From NCBI RefSeq assembly GCF_001854245.1, contig NZ_CP015381.1, forward strand, positions 2,639,001-2,703,000: 64,000 bases of DNA, given 5' to 3'. The notes beneath the pieces were generated by a model. That model worked only from the letters and a program-made list of their open reading frames with translations, searched no databases and had not been told where the DNA came from. This DNA comes from Desulfococcus multivorans (lineage in GTDB: Bacteria > Desulfobacterota > Desulfobacteria > Desulfobacterales > Desulfococcaceae). The translations under genes and the position numbers were made by a program. Each line of letters begins with the position of its first letter. Within the stretch, counting starts at the first letter, position 1. Positions 1 to 11,065 of the stretch are shown here, piece after piece.

Positions 1-36
1 CAGATGCTCATAAACTAGAATATAATCATCCTTCAT
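1..36 (-). CDS. Start of an unidentified gene, cut by the window edge
   Basis: Only the first 12 codons are visible (M-K-D-D-Y-I-L-V-Y-E-H-L), open to the window edge. A GGGAG element lies 9 bases before the ATG at 36, which favours this start over the in-frame ATG at 45 that touches the Shine-Dalgarno. It follows the acyl carrier protein gene on the same strand after about 95 bp, so it may be the sixth gene of the acyl-CoA/PDH operon. The family cannot be told from so few residues. Confidence 0.35.
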   Translation of the reverse strand, partial: MKDDYILVYEHL

Positions 37-130
37 GTCATGCATCTCCCTTTGCGTAAGGATCGCTCAATCGTTGCCATAATATCTTCGAAAAGCCCAT
101 TGGAGGCTGATAATTGACGAAAAGAACGGA

Positions 131-376
131 TCAACTCAAGCGGGATGAGAGATACTGAATGATCTTCGATAAGGTATCGAGTTCACCGTAGTCCGATTCA
201 GGGATGTCCACGCCCAGTTCCTCATGAAGATGAATGAAAAAATTCAAGGCATCAAACGAGTCGATGTCAAGCGCTTTTCGGATGTGTTCGTCCGGTGCCA
301 AAGTGCCTGGGTCTGACTCGGGAGCGATCTGTTTGAGTATCCGGAAGACGATCTCTTCAATTTTATCGTTTTTCAT
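131..376 (-). CDS. Acyl carrier protein (phosphopantetheine-binding)
   Basis: An 81-residue acidic helical protein of normal ACP length. The sequence [11 protein letters not shown] carries the expected phosphopantetheine attachment serine in a D-S-F context (family consensus DSL) at about residue 40. ACPs carry acyl groups as thioesters in the cytoplasm. Its ATG overlaps the TGA of the dihydrolipoamide acetyltransferase gene (ATGA), so it is translationally coupled to a pyruvate dehydrogenase operon rather than placed in a fab cluster. That suggests a dedicated carrier and not the housekeeping AcpP; this role is inferred. The Leu-to-Phe change after the serine is mild and also seen in specialised ACPs. 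Confidence 0.85.
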   Translation of the reverse strand: MKNDKIEEIVFRILKQIAPESDPGTLAPDEHIRKALDIDSFDALNFFIHLHEELGVDIPESDYGELDTLSKIIQYLSSRLS

Positions 377-1602
377 AGCGTCAAAGGCTCCTGAAGATAA
401 CGGTTCAAAGCGTCGAGGAACTGGGCACCACGACGGCCGTCCGTGGCGCGGTGGTCCGCCGCCAGGGTAGCCGTGAGTATCGGCCGGACGGTGAGCATAC
501 CGCTTTCGGCCCAGGGCTGTTCCATGATCTTCCCGAATCCGATCAGCGCCACCTGGGGCGGGTAAATTACCCCGTACAATGCCTCGACGCCGAGATCGCC
601 TAAACTGGTGACGGTAACGGTAGCCTCCGTCATCTCCGAACTGCGCAATCCACCGGATCGCGCTCGCGTAATAAGATCTCTCAGCGATGCCATGAGCTCG
701 TCCAGGTTTTTCAAGTCCGCATTCAGAATGGCCGGCGTGATCAGTCCCCCCTGCCGCAGCGCAATCGCAAAGCCGATGTTTATGGCCTCCTGAGGCTGAT
801 GGCGATCCTCTATCCAGTAGCCGTTGAGCTCCGGAACATCCCCCAGGGCCAGGGCGACCGCTTTGATGAGCGGTACCACCGGCAGGATACGCTCCTTGAT
901 GGAGCGTTTCAGGTTGTCCGATTCCAGCCGGCGCAAGGTACGGCTCATGTCAATACGCGTTTGGAGATAATAGTGGGGAATTTCGCGGTTGGAGCGCACC
1001 ATGGCTTTTGCGATGGCACGACGCATCGCTGCCGCATAATCCTTGACGACCGATTTTTCAACTGCAGAGACTGTTGGCGGTTGTGTGGGTGGCACGGCTT
1101 TCGCCGTTGGGACGACCGCCTCGACATCCGCCGCATTGATGATCCCTCCCGGCCCCGTCCCCTTCAGACGGCGCAAATCAATGGCCTGTTCTGCAGCCAA
1201 CCGGCGTGCATACGGAGAGGCTTTGATGCGCTTGAGCGAAGTTGTCGAAGCCGGCACAAGGGGAACGTCCGATGCCGGCGGTGCTTTCCCTTCTATCTCC
1301 GCCCCTGTCGGGGGAGCATCCTCCACAAGGAACTTTTTTTCCTTTGGGAACACGGCGCCCTGACCTGCTTCCGTTCGAATCATGGCCAGGACGGTCCCCA
1401 CAGGAACCTTCCGGCCCGGCGGAACGAGAATTTCATCGATGACGCCATCTTCGAACACCTCGATTTCGATGGCGGCTTTATCGGTTTCCACGACGGCGAT
1501 AACATCTCTACGCTTGACGCGGTCCCCGGGCTTCACCAGCCATTCGACGAGGATGCCCTCCTCCATGTCCGATCCCAGACTGGGCATGCGAAATTCAGCC
1601 AT
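373..1602 (-). CDS. pdhC: Pyruvate dehydrogenase E2, dihydrolipoamide acetyltransferase
   Basis: Takes the acetyl group from E1 on a lipoyl arm and passes it to CoA. Domains over 409 residues: one N-terminal lipoyl domain with the lipoylated Lys42 in [10 protein letters not shown], a Pro/Ala/Val-rich linker, an E3-binding domain around residues 125-165 ([11 protein letters not shown]), a second linker and the C-terminal catalytic domain. The active-site motif is DHRATDG near residues 383-389 (family HxxxDG). Having one lipoyl domain is common outside enterobacteria. The start overlaps the end of pdhB by 8 bp, and the stop overlaps the acp start. No E3 (lipoamide dehydrogenase) gene is present in the window, so E3 must be encoded elsewhere. 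Confidence 0.9.
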   Translation of the reverse strand: MAEFRMPSLGSDMEEGILVEWLVKPGDRVKRRDVIAVVETDKAAIEIEVFEDGVIDEILVPPGRKVPVGTVLAMIRTEAGQGAVFPKEKKFLVEDAPPTGAEIEGKAPPASDVPLVPASTTSLKRIKASPYARRLAAEQAIDLRRLKGTGPGGIINAADVEAVVPTAKAVPPTQPPTVSAVEKSVVKDYAAAMRRAIAKAMVRSNREIPHYYLQTRIDMSRTLRRLESDNLKRSIKERILPVVPLIKAVALALGDVPELNGYWIEDRHQPQEAINIGFAIALRQGGLITPAILNADLKNLDELMASLRDLITRARSGGLRSSEMTEATVTVTSLGDLGVEALYGVIYPPQVALIGFGKIMEQPWAESGMLTVRPILTATLAADHRATDGRRGAQFLDALNRYLQEPLTL

Positions 1603-2599
1603 CGCCTCCCACCATTTTCCTCACGCGGTCCACGATTTTGTCCACCTGCGGCAAAGCCGCTTCTTCAAGATGCTTCGCATACGGTAAGGGCACTTCCGCA
1701 CTGCAGAGACGCTCGACCGGCGCATCCAGCTCATAAAATGCGCCTTCCATGATGCGTGCGCTGATCTCGGCAGCAAGACTCCCGGTACGCCATCCTTCAT
1801 CCACGATAAGCGCCCGATGGGTTTTGGCCACGGAATCCAGAAAGGTTTTTTCATCCAGGGGACGCAGCGTACGCAGATCGATCACCTCGGTTTCAATCCC
1901 TTCCTTCGACAGAATTTCCGCCGCATCCAACGATTTGAAGAGGCTCGCCGAATAGCTGATGATGGAGACATGCCGTCCCTCACGCCGCACACGAGCCCGG
2001 TCGATATCCACCGGTCCGGCATCGACGGAAAGCATTCCCTTCATGTTGTAAAGTCCGCTGTTTTCAAAGATGAGCACGGGGTCCGGATCCTGGAGAGCGG
2101 TCCAGAGCATGCCGCGAGCGTCCTCGAGGGTTGCCGGGCTGAGCACCTTTATTCCGGGAATGTGAGCGTACCACCCCTCGAGGGAACGGGAATGCTGTGC
2201 CGCCAGCTGCCGCCCGCCGCCCGTTGCCAACCGGATGACGATGGGGACATTGAAAAGTCCGCCGGACATGTGAAGATAGACGGCGGCGTTATTGATGATC
2301 TGGTCGGCAGCCAGCAGGCTGAAGTTGACCGTCATGATCTCCACGATAGGACGCATTCCCCCCAGAGCCGCGCCGATGCCCGCTCCAGTGAACCCGGATT
2401 CCGACAGAGGGGTATCGCGGATCCTTTCAGGGCCGAATTCCTCGAGCAGCCCCTTGCTCACGGCAAAACAGCCCCCGTATCGGCCGACGTCCTCTCCCAT
2501 GAGGAAGACCCTGTCGTCTTTTTGCATGGCCTCCCGTATAGCTTCACGCACTGCTTCACGGTACGTGAGCGTTCGCATGGTATCAACACCGTTGGTCAT
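1595..2599 (-). CDS. pdhB: Pyruvate dehydrogenase E1 beta subunit
   Basis: Beta subunit of the heterotetrameric thiamine-diphosphate E1 that decarboxylates a 2-oxoacid. The protein is 334 residues, normal for the family. It has the conserved [10 protein letters not shown] segment near the N-terminus, the E-S-G-F-T-G-A-G region, and the C-terminal transketolase domain ([17 protein letters not shown]). I chose the ATG at 2599 because it forms an ATGA overlap with the pdhA stop. A longer reading back to 2653 would run 18 codons into pdhA with no family similarity. The substrate could be another 2-oxoacid or acetoin; pyruvate is the best guess from the overall motifs. Confidence 0.9.
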   Translation of the reverse strand: MTNGVDTMRTLTYREAVREAIREAMQKDDRVFLMGEDVGRYGGCFAVSKGLLEEFGPERIRDTPLSESGFTGAGIGAALGGMRPIVEIMTVNFSLLAADQIINNAAVYLHMSGGLFNVPIVIRLATGGGRQLAAQHSRSLEGWYAHIPGIKVLSPATLEDARGMLWTALQDPDPVLIFENSGLYNMKGMLSVDAGPVDIDRARVRREGRHVSIISYSASLFKSLDAAEILSKEGIETEVIDLRTLRPLDEKTFLDSVAKTHRALIVDEGWRTGSLAAEISARIMEGAFYELDAPVERLCSAEVPLPYAKHLEEAALPQVDKIVDRVRKMVGGDG

Positions 2600-3599
2600 G
2601 GCGTCCTCCGTTCCGAATAAACAAAACGGGTCAAGTCTTCGAGAGGCTCCCACGTGCAGGCCTCGGCAAAAGCGACAGCTTCCTTGATCTCCCGAGCGAC
2701 ATCGCGCTCCATCTCCTCCAGATCCGCATCAGTCAGAAGTCCTTCACGCTTGAGCTTCCGGGAAAATGTCTCAATGGGGCAACGCTTTTTCCATTCCTCG
2801 ACTTCCGCCTTGGTCCGGTAAAGCTCGGCGTCGAACATGGAATGGGCTCGAAAGCGATAGGTACGGCATTCCAGAAAACAAGGTCCATCGCCCGAGCGAA
2901 CGGCTTGCACCGCTTCTCTCGCAGCCGCCTCCACCGCCAGGACATCCATTCCGTCAACGGCGGAGGAAGGCATGTCGTAGCTTGATGCCTTGCGAGCGAG
3001 ATCCATGACGGCCTGCGTGTATTTCAGCGCCGTTCCCATGGCATACAGGTTGTTTTCACACACGAACAGCAGCGGTAATCTCCAGAGCGACGCCAGGTTC
3101 ATGCTTTCGTGGAATTCCCCTTCGGCGACGGCGCCGTCCCCGAAAAAACAGCATGTCACGCGCGGCTTCTGCCGCATCTTGTCGGCCAGAGCCAGGCCAA
3201 CGGCGATGGGAAGGCCGCCGCCAACAATCGCATTACCCCCATAAAACCGCGTCTTGTCGTCGAACAGATGCATGGAGCCGCCTCTGCCGCGGCTGCAACC
3301 TTCCTGTTTTCCGTACATCTCCGCCAGAATACAACCTGCGGAAAGGCCCCGGATCAACGCATGCCCGTGTTCCCGATAGGTGGCCACAACAGCGTCGTCT
3401 TGCGTCAACGCCTCCATGACACCGACGGCGACCGCCTCCTCGCCGTCATACAGATGCATAAAGCCCCGAATCTTCATAGCGGTATAAAGCTCGGCGCATT
3501 TTTCCTCCATACGCCGGATGCGAATCATGGAACCCAGCAGGTGGAGGGCGTGATCACGATCCAGGGATTCAGCCTTTGTTTTGGTCATGCGTTGGGTTT

Positions 3600-3603
<4 letters not shown>
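2596..3603 (-). CDS. pdhA: Pyruvate dehydrogenase E1 alpha subunit
   Basis: Alpha subunit that binds thiamine diphosphate. The 335-residue protein shows the complete ThDP motif beginning [13 protein letters not shown] and ending NN (VCENN), plus the family segments [21 protein letters not shown] and [24 protein letters not shown] near residue 265 corresponds to the regulatory or phosphorylation loop region of E1 alpha. Its start overlaps the stop of the upstream acyl-CoA synthetase by ATGA and its stop overlaps pdhB. Strict anaerobes usually oxidise pyruvate with a ferredoxin oxidoreductase, so a PDH here may serve biosynthesis or another 2-oxoacid. Confidence 0.9.
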
Positions 3604-5360
<1,757 letters not shown>

Positions 5361-5606
5361 GTTTACACCTCCTCCAATGACGGATAAAGGTTCTGCTCTG
5401 CCGGCTGGTTATCTTTTCAACTCTCAACCCGATCCATGATGTTGACTGAAAAAAGGTGTTGTCGGGGGACGGTGAAGCCCGTTGAACATTGCGCTTGAGT
5501 CTGATGTTATTTTAATAAAGAAAAAAGTCTCTTTTGCAAATAGGGATAATAACTCAAATGTGTGAGGATAATGCCTATCCCGGATGGGGATTTATACCTA
5601 TGAGGA

Positions 5607-5861
5607 CTATTCTTTCCGTTTCCTTCGCCGCTCGAGAAACTCGATAAACCCGTACCAGACCGCCAACATGGCCCCGCCTTCATCCAGGTTGCCGATGATC
5701 GGGATATTGTCCGGAATCAGCTCGATAATCCCCGATCCGGGATTGAGCATGTATATGCCGCCCAGCAACGCCAGCAGATACACCACCAAAACCGGAACGC
5801 CTCGCTGGGACAGGGGCGTTGTCAGAAAATTACGTTCAGTCCTTTCCGATGACTGTTCCAT
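5607..5861 (-). CDS. Small DUF1232-type membrane protein
   Basis: An 84-residue protein with the DUF1232 (YkvA-like) signature: a hydrophobic helix LVVYLLALLGGIYML followed by the Pro-rich turn IIELIPDNIPIIGNLDE and a second helix. The usual form in the family is SPIDLIPDFIPVLGYLDD. Two short membrane segments are likely. The C-terminus is very basic (ERRRKRKE), so it should face the cytoplasm. The function of DUF1232 is unknown. It lies between the acyl-CoA operon and the nitroreductase-MFS pair, about 50 bp downstream of the latter, so it may be the last gene of that transcript. Confidence 0.65.
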   Translation of the reverse strand: MEQSSERTERNFLTTPLSQRGVPVLVVYLLALLGGIYMLNPGSGIIELIPDNIPIIGNLDEGGAMLAVWYGFIEFLERRRKRKE

Positions 5862-5910
5862 GGGTCGTGCCTCCTCGTGTTGTCGGCAGTGATACGTCCC
5901 AAGACGCCGC

Positions 5911-6828
5911 TCACCGGCCGTCCGCCTGATAAATTCTTAATTCAAAGGCTTTTCTCCCGGCCGTTCGCCGATAGGTTTCGTTCGGATGTCCCAGGGCGAT
6001 AACCGCATGAACATCCTCCTCCGGTGGAATTCCCAGAAAGCGCCCGATGGCGGGATCCTTTTTCATGGCGACGACGGCAAAACCGATTAGGCAGGTGCCC
6101 AGCCCCATGGCATGGGCCGCCAGGAGAATGTTCTGGGTGGCCAGAAGCGCGTCCTCCACGGGACAGGCGGCTCCTGGTTTTGATCCCACCACGATGGCGG
6201 CGGCAGCGCCGTGAAAGAGACGGTCGACGCCAAGGTTGCGGTATTCGCGCAAGGCCTCCCGGACCGTGGGGTAATAGTCGCGATAATATCGATGAAGTTC
6301 CGGTCGTCCGACAAGTTTCAGCAGGCCTCGAAGCCATCCTTTTTCCGCCGTATGGTTAAGCCGCTCAAAGAATTGCCCCACCCGCTCGCCAAAGGTCCGG
6401 ACCGCCGTCGGTCCGGGAAGAACGGTAAAGGTCCATTTCTGGCTGTTGGTGCCGGACGGCGCAAGCACGCCCGCCCGGACCAGGTCCGCCAACACAGCCG
6501 GATCCACCCGACGCTTTGTATAATTCCGGCATGAACGACGGGATCCCATAAGCCGGATCAATCCGGCCGCGTCGTAACGGCCGTGCGGCAGCCAGGATGC
6601 GTCGGGCACGATGGTTCGAAAACGGGTTGCGCCGGCATCCATGGCCGTCACCCGGACGGCTCCCGTCGGACAGGCCGCCTCGCAGTGCCCACAGCCAAGG
6701 GAGGTGTCCCCGGTGACTTTGGCCTTTTTTTCTTCCAGAGACAAGGTCCCCGATGGGCAAACCGAAACGCACGCCCCGCAGCCGATACACTTCTTCCGAT
6801 CGATGATGGTCGTCACTTTGCGATTCAT
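5911..6828 (-). CDS. Nitroreductase-family protein with N-terminal 2x[4Fe-4S] ferredoxin
   Basis: A flavin (FMN) oxidoreductase with its own electron-entry domain. Residues about 8-55 hold two CxxCxxCxxxCP-type clusters (CIGCGACVSVCP and a shorter CGHCEAACP). Residues about 80-290 form the nitroreductase fold, with SRRSCRNYTKR and LAPSGTNSQKW typical of FMN binding, and CLIGF near the C-terminus. The first potential start is a TTG at 6858 inside the upstream MFS gene. The ATG at 6828, preceded by GAGG at good spacing and 8 bp after the MFS stop, is preferred. This architecture is common in anaerobes; the electron acceptor is unknown. Coexpression with the exporter upstream suggests a shared detoxification role (inference). 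Confidence 0.85.
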   Translation of the reverse strand: MNRKVTTIIDRKKCIGCGACVSVCPSGTLSLEEKKAKVTGDTSLGCGHCEAACPTGAVRVTAMDAGATRFRTIVPDASWLPHGRYDAAGLIRLMGSRRSCRNYTKRRVDPAVLADLVRAGVLAPSGTNSQKWTFTVLPGPTAVRTFGERVGQFFERLNHTAEKGWLRGLLKLVGRPELHRYYRDYYPTVREALREYRNLGVDRLFHGAAAAIVVGSKPGAACPVEDALLATQNILLAAHAMGLGTCLIGFAVVAMKKDPAIGRFLGIPPEEDVHAVIALGHPNETYRRTAGRKAFELRIYQADGR

Positions 6829-6836
6829 TCCGTTCC

Positions 6837-8360
6837 TCAATTTCCGGAGTTCACGCAACTGTTACCCGGCAAAAGGAAACTCAACATCAGGCAGGCCCCT
6901 GCCGCCGCCAGGGCAATCCAGAAAACCGTAATGACGCCCTGCCCCAGGGACTCGTACAGAAGATACCGGAGTTCCGGAGACAAGAGGGCCTGCACGTCCG
7001 GCTTGAAAAAATTCTCATAGTTCCGGCGTATCTGCGCCGACACCGCCGCAGTCAATCCGGCATGGCCGAAGGATTCAGCCAACACGTCGAGTCTGCTGGA
7101 AAAATCGGCGGTCATGAGACTGCCGCAGACACCGACCCCGACGGTCCCGCCCAGGGTCCGGGTAAACTGGTGGGACGAGGTCGCCACGCCCAGATGGGCG
7201 GGGCCGATACTGTTCTGGACGATCAAAAGCGTCGAAATGGACACGAATCCCATCCCGGCACCTGCAAGGGCAAGGGCCGTGGAACAGGCCGCCAGGGTTG
7301 TTGCCGATGAAAACCGTACCATCAGAATACACCCCAGAATCAGGAGAAGCGACCCTGCCAGGGCAAACTGCTTCTCCCCTCCCTGCCGAACCGTCCGGCC
7401 GCAGATCAAGGCCCCGACAGACCATCCCAGGCTCAGAAACAGCATGGCCACCCCCAATGCCACCGGCGTGCGTCCCATGGCGCTCTGAACGAAGAGAGGG
7501 GTGAAAGCCGAGAGGGAAAACACCGAGAAGCTACTCATCAGAACGGCGGCGTTGCCCGCACTGAAGGCCGGCACCTTGAAAAATTCAATGGGCAACAGGG
7601 GTTCGACGGCCCGTTTTTCAACAGCATAGAATCCGCATCCCGATACCGCGGCAAGCATGAAAAGGCCGATGACGTGAGGGGAATCCCAGGGATAGTCCTT
7701 TCCGGCAACCAGAAACATGGTGAGAAGAGAGAGGATAGCGGTCGTCATGAGGCAGATGCCCGCATAGTCGATGACGACCTTCGATCGTTTGTCCCGGGTC
7801 TCCTTCAGAAATGCGACGATGCCCCACAGGGAGACAAGGCCCAGGGGAATGTTGATGAAAAAGATCCATCGCCAGGAGAAATAAGCGACGATGAAACCGC
7901 CGCAGGTCGGGCCCAGAACACTGGCGATCCCCCAGACCAGACTGGCCTGGGACATCATCTTTCCCCGGTCTTCCGGTCGGGAGATGTCTGCGAGGACGAT
8001 ATAAACCAGCGCGAATATTCCCCCGGCTCCGATGCCCTGAACAACCCGAAAAACGGTGAGCTGGGCCATGCTCCGGGAGATGCCGGCGAGGATGGAACCC
8101 ACAAGGAAAACAATGACTGAAATTCCATACAGAATCCGATTGGGATACAGGTCGGCCAGCTTCCCGAAGACCGGAAGCGCCACGGCGCGGCTCAGCATGT
8201 AGGACGAAAAAACCCAGCTGTAGAGGTGCAGCCCCCCCAACTCGGCGACAATGGTGGGCATGGCCGCGCCCATAACCAGGGTGTCGAGGGCGCTCAGAAA
8301 AAGGGAGAGGAGCGTGGCGAAGATAATCCAGCGTCGCTCTGTCGACGACAGCGGCGGCAT
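6837..8360 (-). CDS. MFS drug-efflux transporter, DHA2 (EmrB/QacA) family
   Basis: Proton-driven exporter in the inner membrane. The protein of about 507 residues is hydrophobic throughout, consistent with 14 transmembrane helices. It contains the early motif LDTLVMGAAMPTIVAELGG (motif D1 of DHA2) and GKLADLYPNRILYG (motif A). The sequence LVWGIASVLGPTCGGFI matches the antiporter motif C. The ATG at 8360 has GAAGG at the right distance. An upstream GTG at 8402 would add 14 polar residues without a good ribosome site. No EmrA-like adaptor is adjacent. The substrate cannot be read from sequence. It is followed 8 bp later by the ferredoxin-nitroreductase gene. Confidence 0.9.
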   Translation of the reverse strand: MPPLSSTERRWIIFATLLSLFLSALDTLVMGAAMPTIVAELGGLHLYSWVFSSYMLSRAVALPVFGKLADLYPNRILYGISVIVFLVGSILAGISRSMAQLTVFRVVQGIGAGGIFALVYIVLADISRPEDRGKMMSQASLVWGIASVLGPTCGGFIVAYFSWRWIFFINIPLGLVSLWGIVAFLKETRDKRSKVVIDYAGICLMTTAILSLLTMFLVAGKDYPWDSPHVIGLFMLAAVSGCGFYAVEKRAVEPLLPIEFFKVPAFSAGNAAVLMSSFSVFSLSAFTPLFVQSAMGRTPVALGVAMLFLSLGWSVGALICGRTVRQGGEKQFALAGSLLLILGCILMVRFSSATTLAACSTALALAGAGMGFVSISTLLIVQNSIGPAHLGVATSSHQFTRTLGGTVGVGVCGSLMTADFSSRLDVLAESFGHAGLTAAVSAQIRRNYENFFKPDVQALLSPELRYLLYESLGQGVITVFWIALAAAGACLMLSFLLPGNSCVNSGN

Positions 8361-8510
8361 GTGCCCTTCGGTGGTCAAGCCTTTCGCGCCCTCCGGGCCC
8401 ACCGGAAACAGGCAATCCCTCGGGCCGCAGGGATGCCTGGGGCAATCCCCCGAAAATGGCTGCGTCGGCGAACGCCGGGGGTATGAAGGAGGCCGGTGGT
8501 GATCATCCGG

Positions 8511-8975
8511 TCATCCCACCTGGGGCATCAACGCCCATTTGATGACCCAGTCGCCGGGCGTGTCCGGATGGGTGTCAAGACAGACGATACCGCCGTTTTG
8601 AAAACGGAAGATGGGACGCGCCGTGTTGCCGGTGACCAGGCCGGCTGCGAGCTTTTCCATAAACGGCAGGTGTCCCACCAGCATCACGCTGTCGGCCGGG
8701 TCCGCCTGAGCCATCCACCCCTCGGGTTCGTCCAGAGGCCCCAGTCCGGGTGCCGGACTCACCCCTTTTCGGGGGTTCAGGTATTCGGCGATAATTTCAG
8801 CCGTCTCCAATGCGCGTCGCTTTCCACTGTGAAGGATTCGGGAAACCGTCACACCGTACCCTTGAGCGACCCCGGCGATGCGCCGCACATCAGCCTCACC
8901 TTCCGGCGACAGGGGCTGTTCGGGATCTATCGTCCTGGGCAGACTTTTTCCATGCTGAACGAGATAAAGGGGCAT
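8511..8975 (-). CDS. sixA: SixA-like phosphohistidine phosphatase
   Basis: A small histidine-phosphatase superfamily protein (154 residues) of SixA size, which in E. coli dephosphorylates phosphohistidine in HPt or PTS proteins. It starts MPLYLVQHGKS. The phosphate-accepting His is in QHG where the superfamily has RHG. The second half shows SGKRRALETAEI and the conserved VGHLPFMEKLA with the second catalytic His. The start at 8975 is set by AGAGGG six bases upstream; a longer reading to 9065 has a low-complexity basic leader. The Arg-to-Gln change at the active site is notable, yet the rest is intact. It is divergent from the DHH gene at 9144. Confidence 0.8.
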   Translation of the reverse strand: MPLYLVQHGKSLPRTIDPEQPLSPEGEADVRRIAGVAQGYGVTVSRILHSGKRRALETAEIIAEYLNPRKGVSPAPGLGPLDEPEGWMAQADPADSVMLVGHLPFMEKLAAGLVTGNTARPIFRFQNGGIVCLDTHPDTPGDWVIKWALMPQVG

Positions 8976-9143
8976 GGTCATCCCTCTCTTGTAATTTGTG
9001 GCGATTGCCGTTATATTTTTCTGTTTGATTTCACCTTCGGACCCGCGCCTTACGCGAGGGTGCACCTACACCGAGCCATAAAGAACCATAAATTTTGATA
9101 GTATGACACTTTGCGGCAAACCTCAACATCAAAAGGAAACCCC

Positions 9144-10037
9144 ATGAGAATCGTGACGCGTCCTGATTTTGACGGCATCGTCTGTGCCGTCCTTCTCTAT
9201 GATATGGAATCGATCGATCAGCCCATCCGGTGGGTCGAGCCCAATGATCTGCAACAGGGTCGTGTAACCATCCGGAAAGGCGACATCATCGCCAACCTGC
9301 CCTACCATCCCAACTGCGCCATGTGGTTCGATCACCATTACACCAACAACCCCGGCACCCCTTTCAAAGGCCTTTACCGAGTGGCGCCGTCGGCGGCCGG
9401 CTTGATCCACGAATATTATGGAAAGCGGTTCCCAAGAGATTACGACGAACTCATTCGTCAGACCGATCGGATCGATTCCGCCGATCTGAGCCTCGAGGAG
9501 GTGCTCCACCCCGAAAACCACCCTTACATCCTTCTCTCCATGACCGTGTCGGGACGGGATACGTCGGAGGAAAGCTACTGGAACCGCCTCGTCGGGCTGA
9601 TCCGCCGCAACGACATCCATGCCGTCCTCGCGGATCCGGAGGTGAAACGGCGATGTGATCGCGTTGTAGACATCAACGCGCAATACACCCCTGTTCTGCA
9701 AAAACATACCACTCTGGAAGGCCACGTATCGATAACCGATTTCCGGGCGATAGACGAGGTCCCCAACGGGAATCGCTTCCTGGTATACTCCCTCTATCCC
9801 GATGCCGTGGTCAGCGTGCGGATTCGATATGACGGTCGGAAGAAAAAGCGGGTAATCATCGGTGTGGGGCACAGCATCTTCAATCGTCACTGCAGGGTTA
9901 ACGTCGGCCTGTTGCTGGCACGCTTCGGGGGAGGCGGACACCGTGGTGCGGGATCCTGCACCGTATCCGCCGAAGCGGCGGACGCATGTCTCGGTTCCAT
10001 CATAGAAACCCTCAAACGCAATGAACCCAACGAATGA
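9144..10037 (+). CDS. DHH/DHHA1 phosphoesterase (exopolyphosphatase-like)
   Basis: A 297-residue member of the DHH superfamily of metal-dependent phosphoesterases. Residues 1-15 give RIVTRPDFDG, the first metal-binding Asp pair. FDHHYTNN near residue 75 is the DHH motif. FGGGGHRGAG near the C-terminus is the DHHA1 substrate-binding loop. The ATG at 9144 has AAAGGA 7 bases upstream. Family members hydrolyse oligonucleotides, cyclic dinucleotides or polyphosphate; the actual substrate cannot be chosen from sequence. A strong bidirectional hairpin terminator follows about 95 bp after the stop. A second DHH protein with CBS domains lies 6 kb downstream on the other strand. Confidence 0.8.
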   Translation: MRIVTRPDFDGIVCAVLLYDMESIDQPIRWVEPNDLQQGRVTIRKGDIIANLPYHPNCAMWFDHHYTNNPGTPFKGLYRVAPSAAGLIHEYYGKRFPRDYDELIRQTDRIDSADLSLEEVLHPENHPYILLSMTVSGRDTSEESYWNRLVGLIRRNDIHAVLADPEVKRRCDRVVDINAQYTPVLQKHTTLEGHVSITDFRAIDEVPNGNRFLVYSLYPDAVVSVRIRYDGRKKKRVIIGVGHSIFNRHCRVNVGLLLARFGGGGHRGAGSCTVSAEAADACLGSIIETLKRNEPNE

Positions 10038-10130
10038 CCGCCGTCGGACGATCGGGATGCCGTCAGCCGTTTTCGCATTGCAAGCGCCGGGAATCCAAAG
10101 ATGTAATCCTGGCCCCTGGAGAAACGCTTG

Positions 10131-10160
10131 AAAACCCGGCGGCCGACCGCCGGGTTTTTC
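10131..10160 (+). terminator. Rho-independent terminator, likely bidirectional
   Basis: Perfect GC-rich inverted repeat AACCCGGCGG / CCGCCGGGTT around a CCGA loop, followed by TTTTTC on the plus strand. An A-run on the left gives a T-run for the opposite strand. It separates the plus-strand DHH gene from the convergent minus-strand DUF4178 gene. Confidence 0.85.
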
Positions 10161-10190
10161 GGCACTCCTTGCTTGCCCTGGGGAAGTGCG

Positions 10191-10769
10191 TTACATCCGC
10201 GGTAGAATATTGGTAAACTGATACGCTTCGACCCAGTGGCCCACGGATGCCTCGAAATCCTCCTCATCCCATTGTTGGATGGACAGGAAACACTCCCCGC
10301 TTTCATCCTCGTAATCCCACACCAGAAATTCACGGCCGGGACCCTTGCCGTCCTTGAAAAATTTTCCGCCGCCGAATTCATTCAGGTGATAGATCCTGTC
10401 CTCGAACTCGATTTCATCCGGTGGATCCTCCTTCTCCAGAATATGATTCCGAACGCCCGCGCCAAGGCGCTTGAAAGGGATGGGGCGGCTGACGCTCCAC
10501 TCGGTTTCATCGTCGGAAGTCTTCTCGAGATAAAGGGTATCGTCAGCGCTGTTCAGCTGCCACTCATGGGTGAGGTTTCCGCCGTCTCCCCAGTCATAGT
10601 AATGATAGGCCGTCACCTCCCATGTTTTCATGTCGTGATCGAGAAGATATCCCACTTTGATATCGGAAAGCGTAAGATCCGTCACCTGAGCAGCCGGACC
10701 TTTCGCCGGGGTGCCGACATCCTGTCTCCGATCCTTTTTACGAATGCCGAAAAATTCTCTCCAGCCCAT
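10191..10769 (-). CDS. DUF4178 domain protein
   Basis: A 192-residue soluble protein rich in Trp, Asp, Glu and Gly. After a basic N-terminus (FFGIRKKDRRQD) comes a beta-rich region with LSDIKVGYLLDHDMKTWEV and YHYYDWGDGGNLTHEW, which resemble the DUF4178 family. No catalytic motif is evident and there is no signal peptide or membrane segment. The family's function is unknown; members often sit with small partner proteins. Here the partner is the 61-residue gene 11 bp upstream, and AGGAG precedes the ATG. I am fairly sure of the gene, less sure of the family name. Confidence 0.65.
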   Translation of the reverse strand: MGWREFFGIRKKDRRQDVGTPAKGPAAQVTDLTLSDIKVGYLLDHDMKTWEVTAYHYYDWGDGGNLTHEWQLNSADDTLYLEKTSDDETEWSVSRPIPFKRLGAGVRNHILEKEDPPDEIEFEDRIYHLNEFGGGKFFKDGKGPGREFLVWDYEDESGECFLSIQQWDEEDFEASVGHWVEAYQFTNILPRM

Positions 10770-10780
10770 CGTCGCTCCTG

Positions 10781-10966
10781 CTATTGAAGAATGCCCATCT
10801 TCTTTTTCAGTTCCAGCAGATCCGCTGCCGCGGTAGAGCTCTTGCCGCTTTCCAACGCCGTCGTAATCTCGTCGTCGACGGTCTTTTCCGGGGTTGCGAG
10901 GTCGCCGTAGGCGATGGCCATTCCCATATCGATCAGATATGCCTTCACCAGATCAAACTTGTTCAT
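10781..10966 (-). CDS. Small hypothetical protein upstream of the DUF4178 gene
   Basis: A 61-residue acidic, helical protein of no family I recognise. The start at 10966 is decided by a near-perfect AGGAGG five bases upstream; the longer reading to 11005 would add 13 residues without a ribosome site. It contains VKAYLIDMGMAIAYGD and a Leu/Lys-rich C-terminal helix. There is no signal peptide and no Cys. It is followed by the DUF4178 gene after 11 bp, so the two are probably one transcript and perhaps one complex (inference). Confidence 0.6.
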   Translation of the reverse strand: MNKFDLVKAYLIDMGMAIAYGDLATPEKTVDDEITTALESGKSSTAAADLLELKKKMGILQ

Positions 10967-11065
10967 AGTTGCCTCCTGAGGTGCCCACCCGAAAATTTCA
11001 TCCACAATCTAACGCGTAATCAGTGCCGATCAAGATCCGGAACGGAAAAACCGTCTTGGGCTGGA

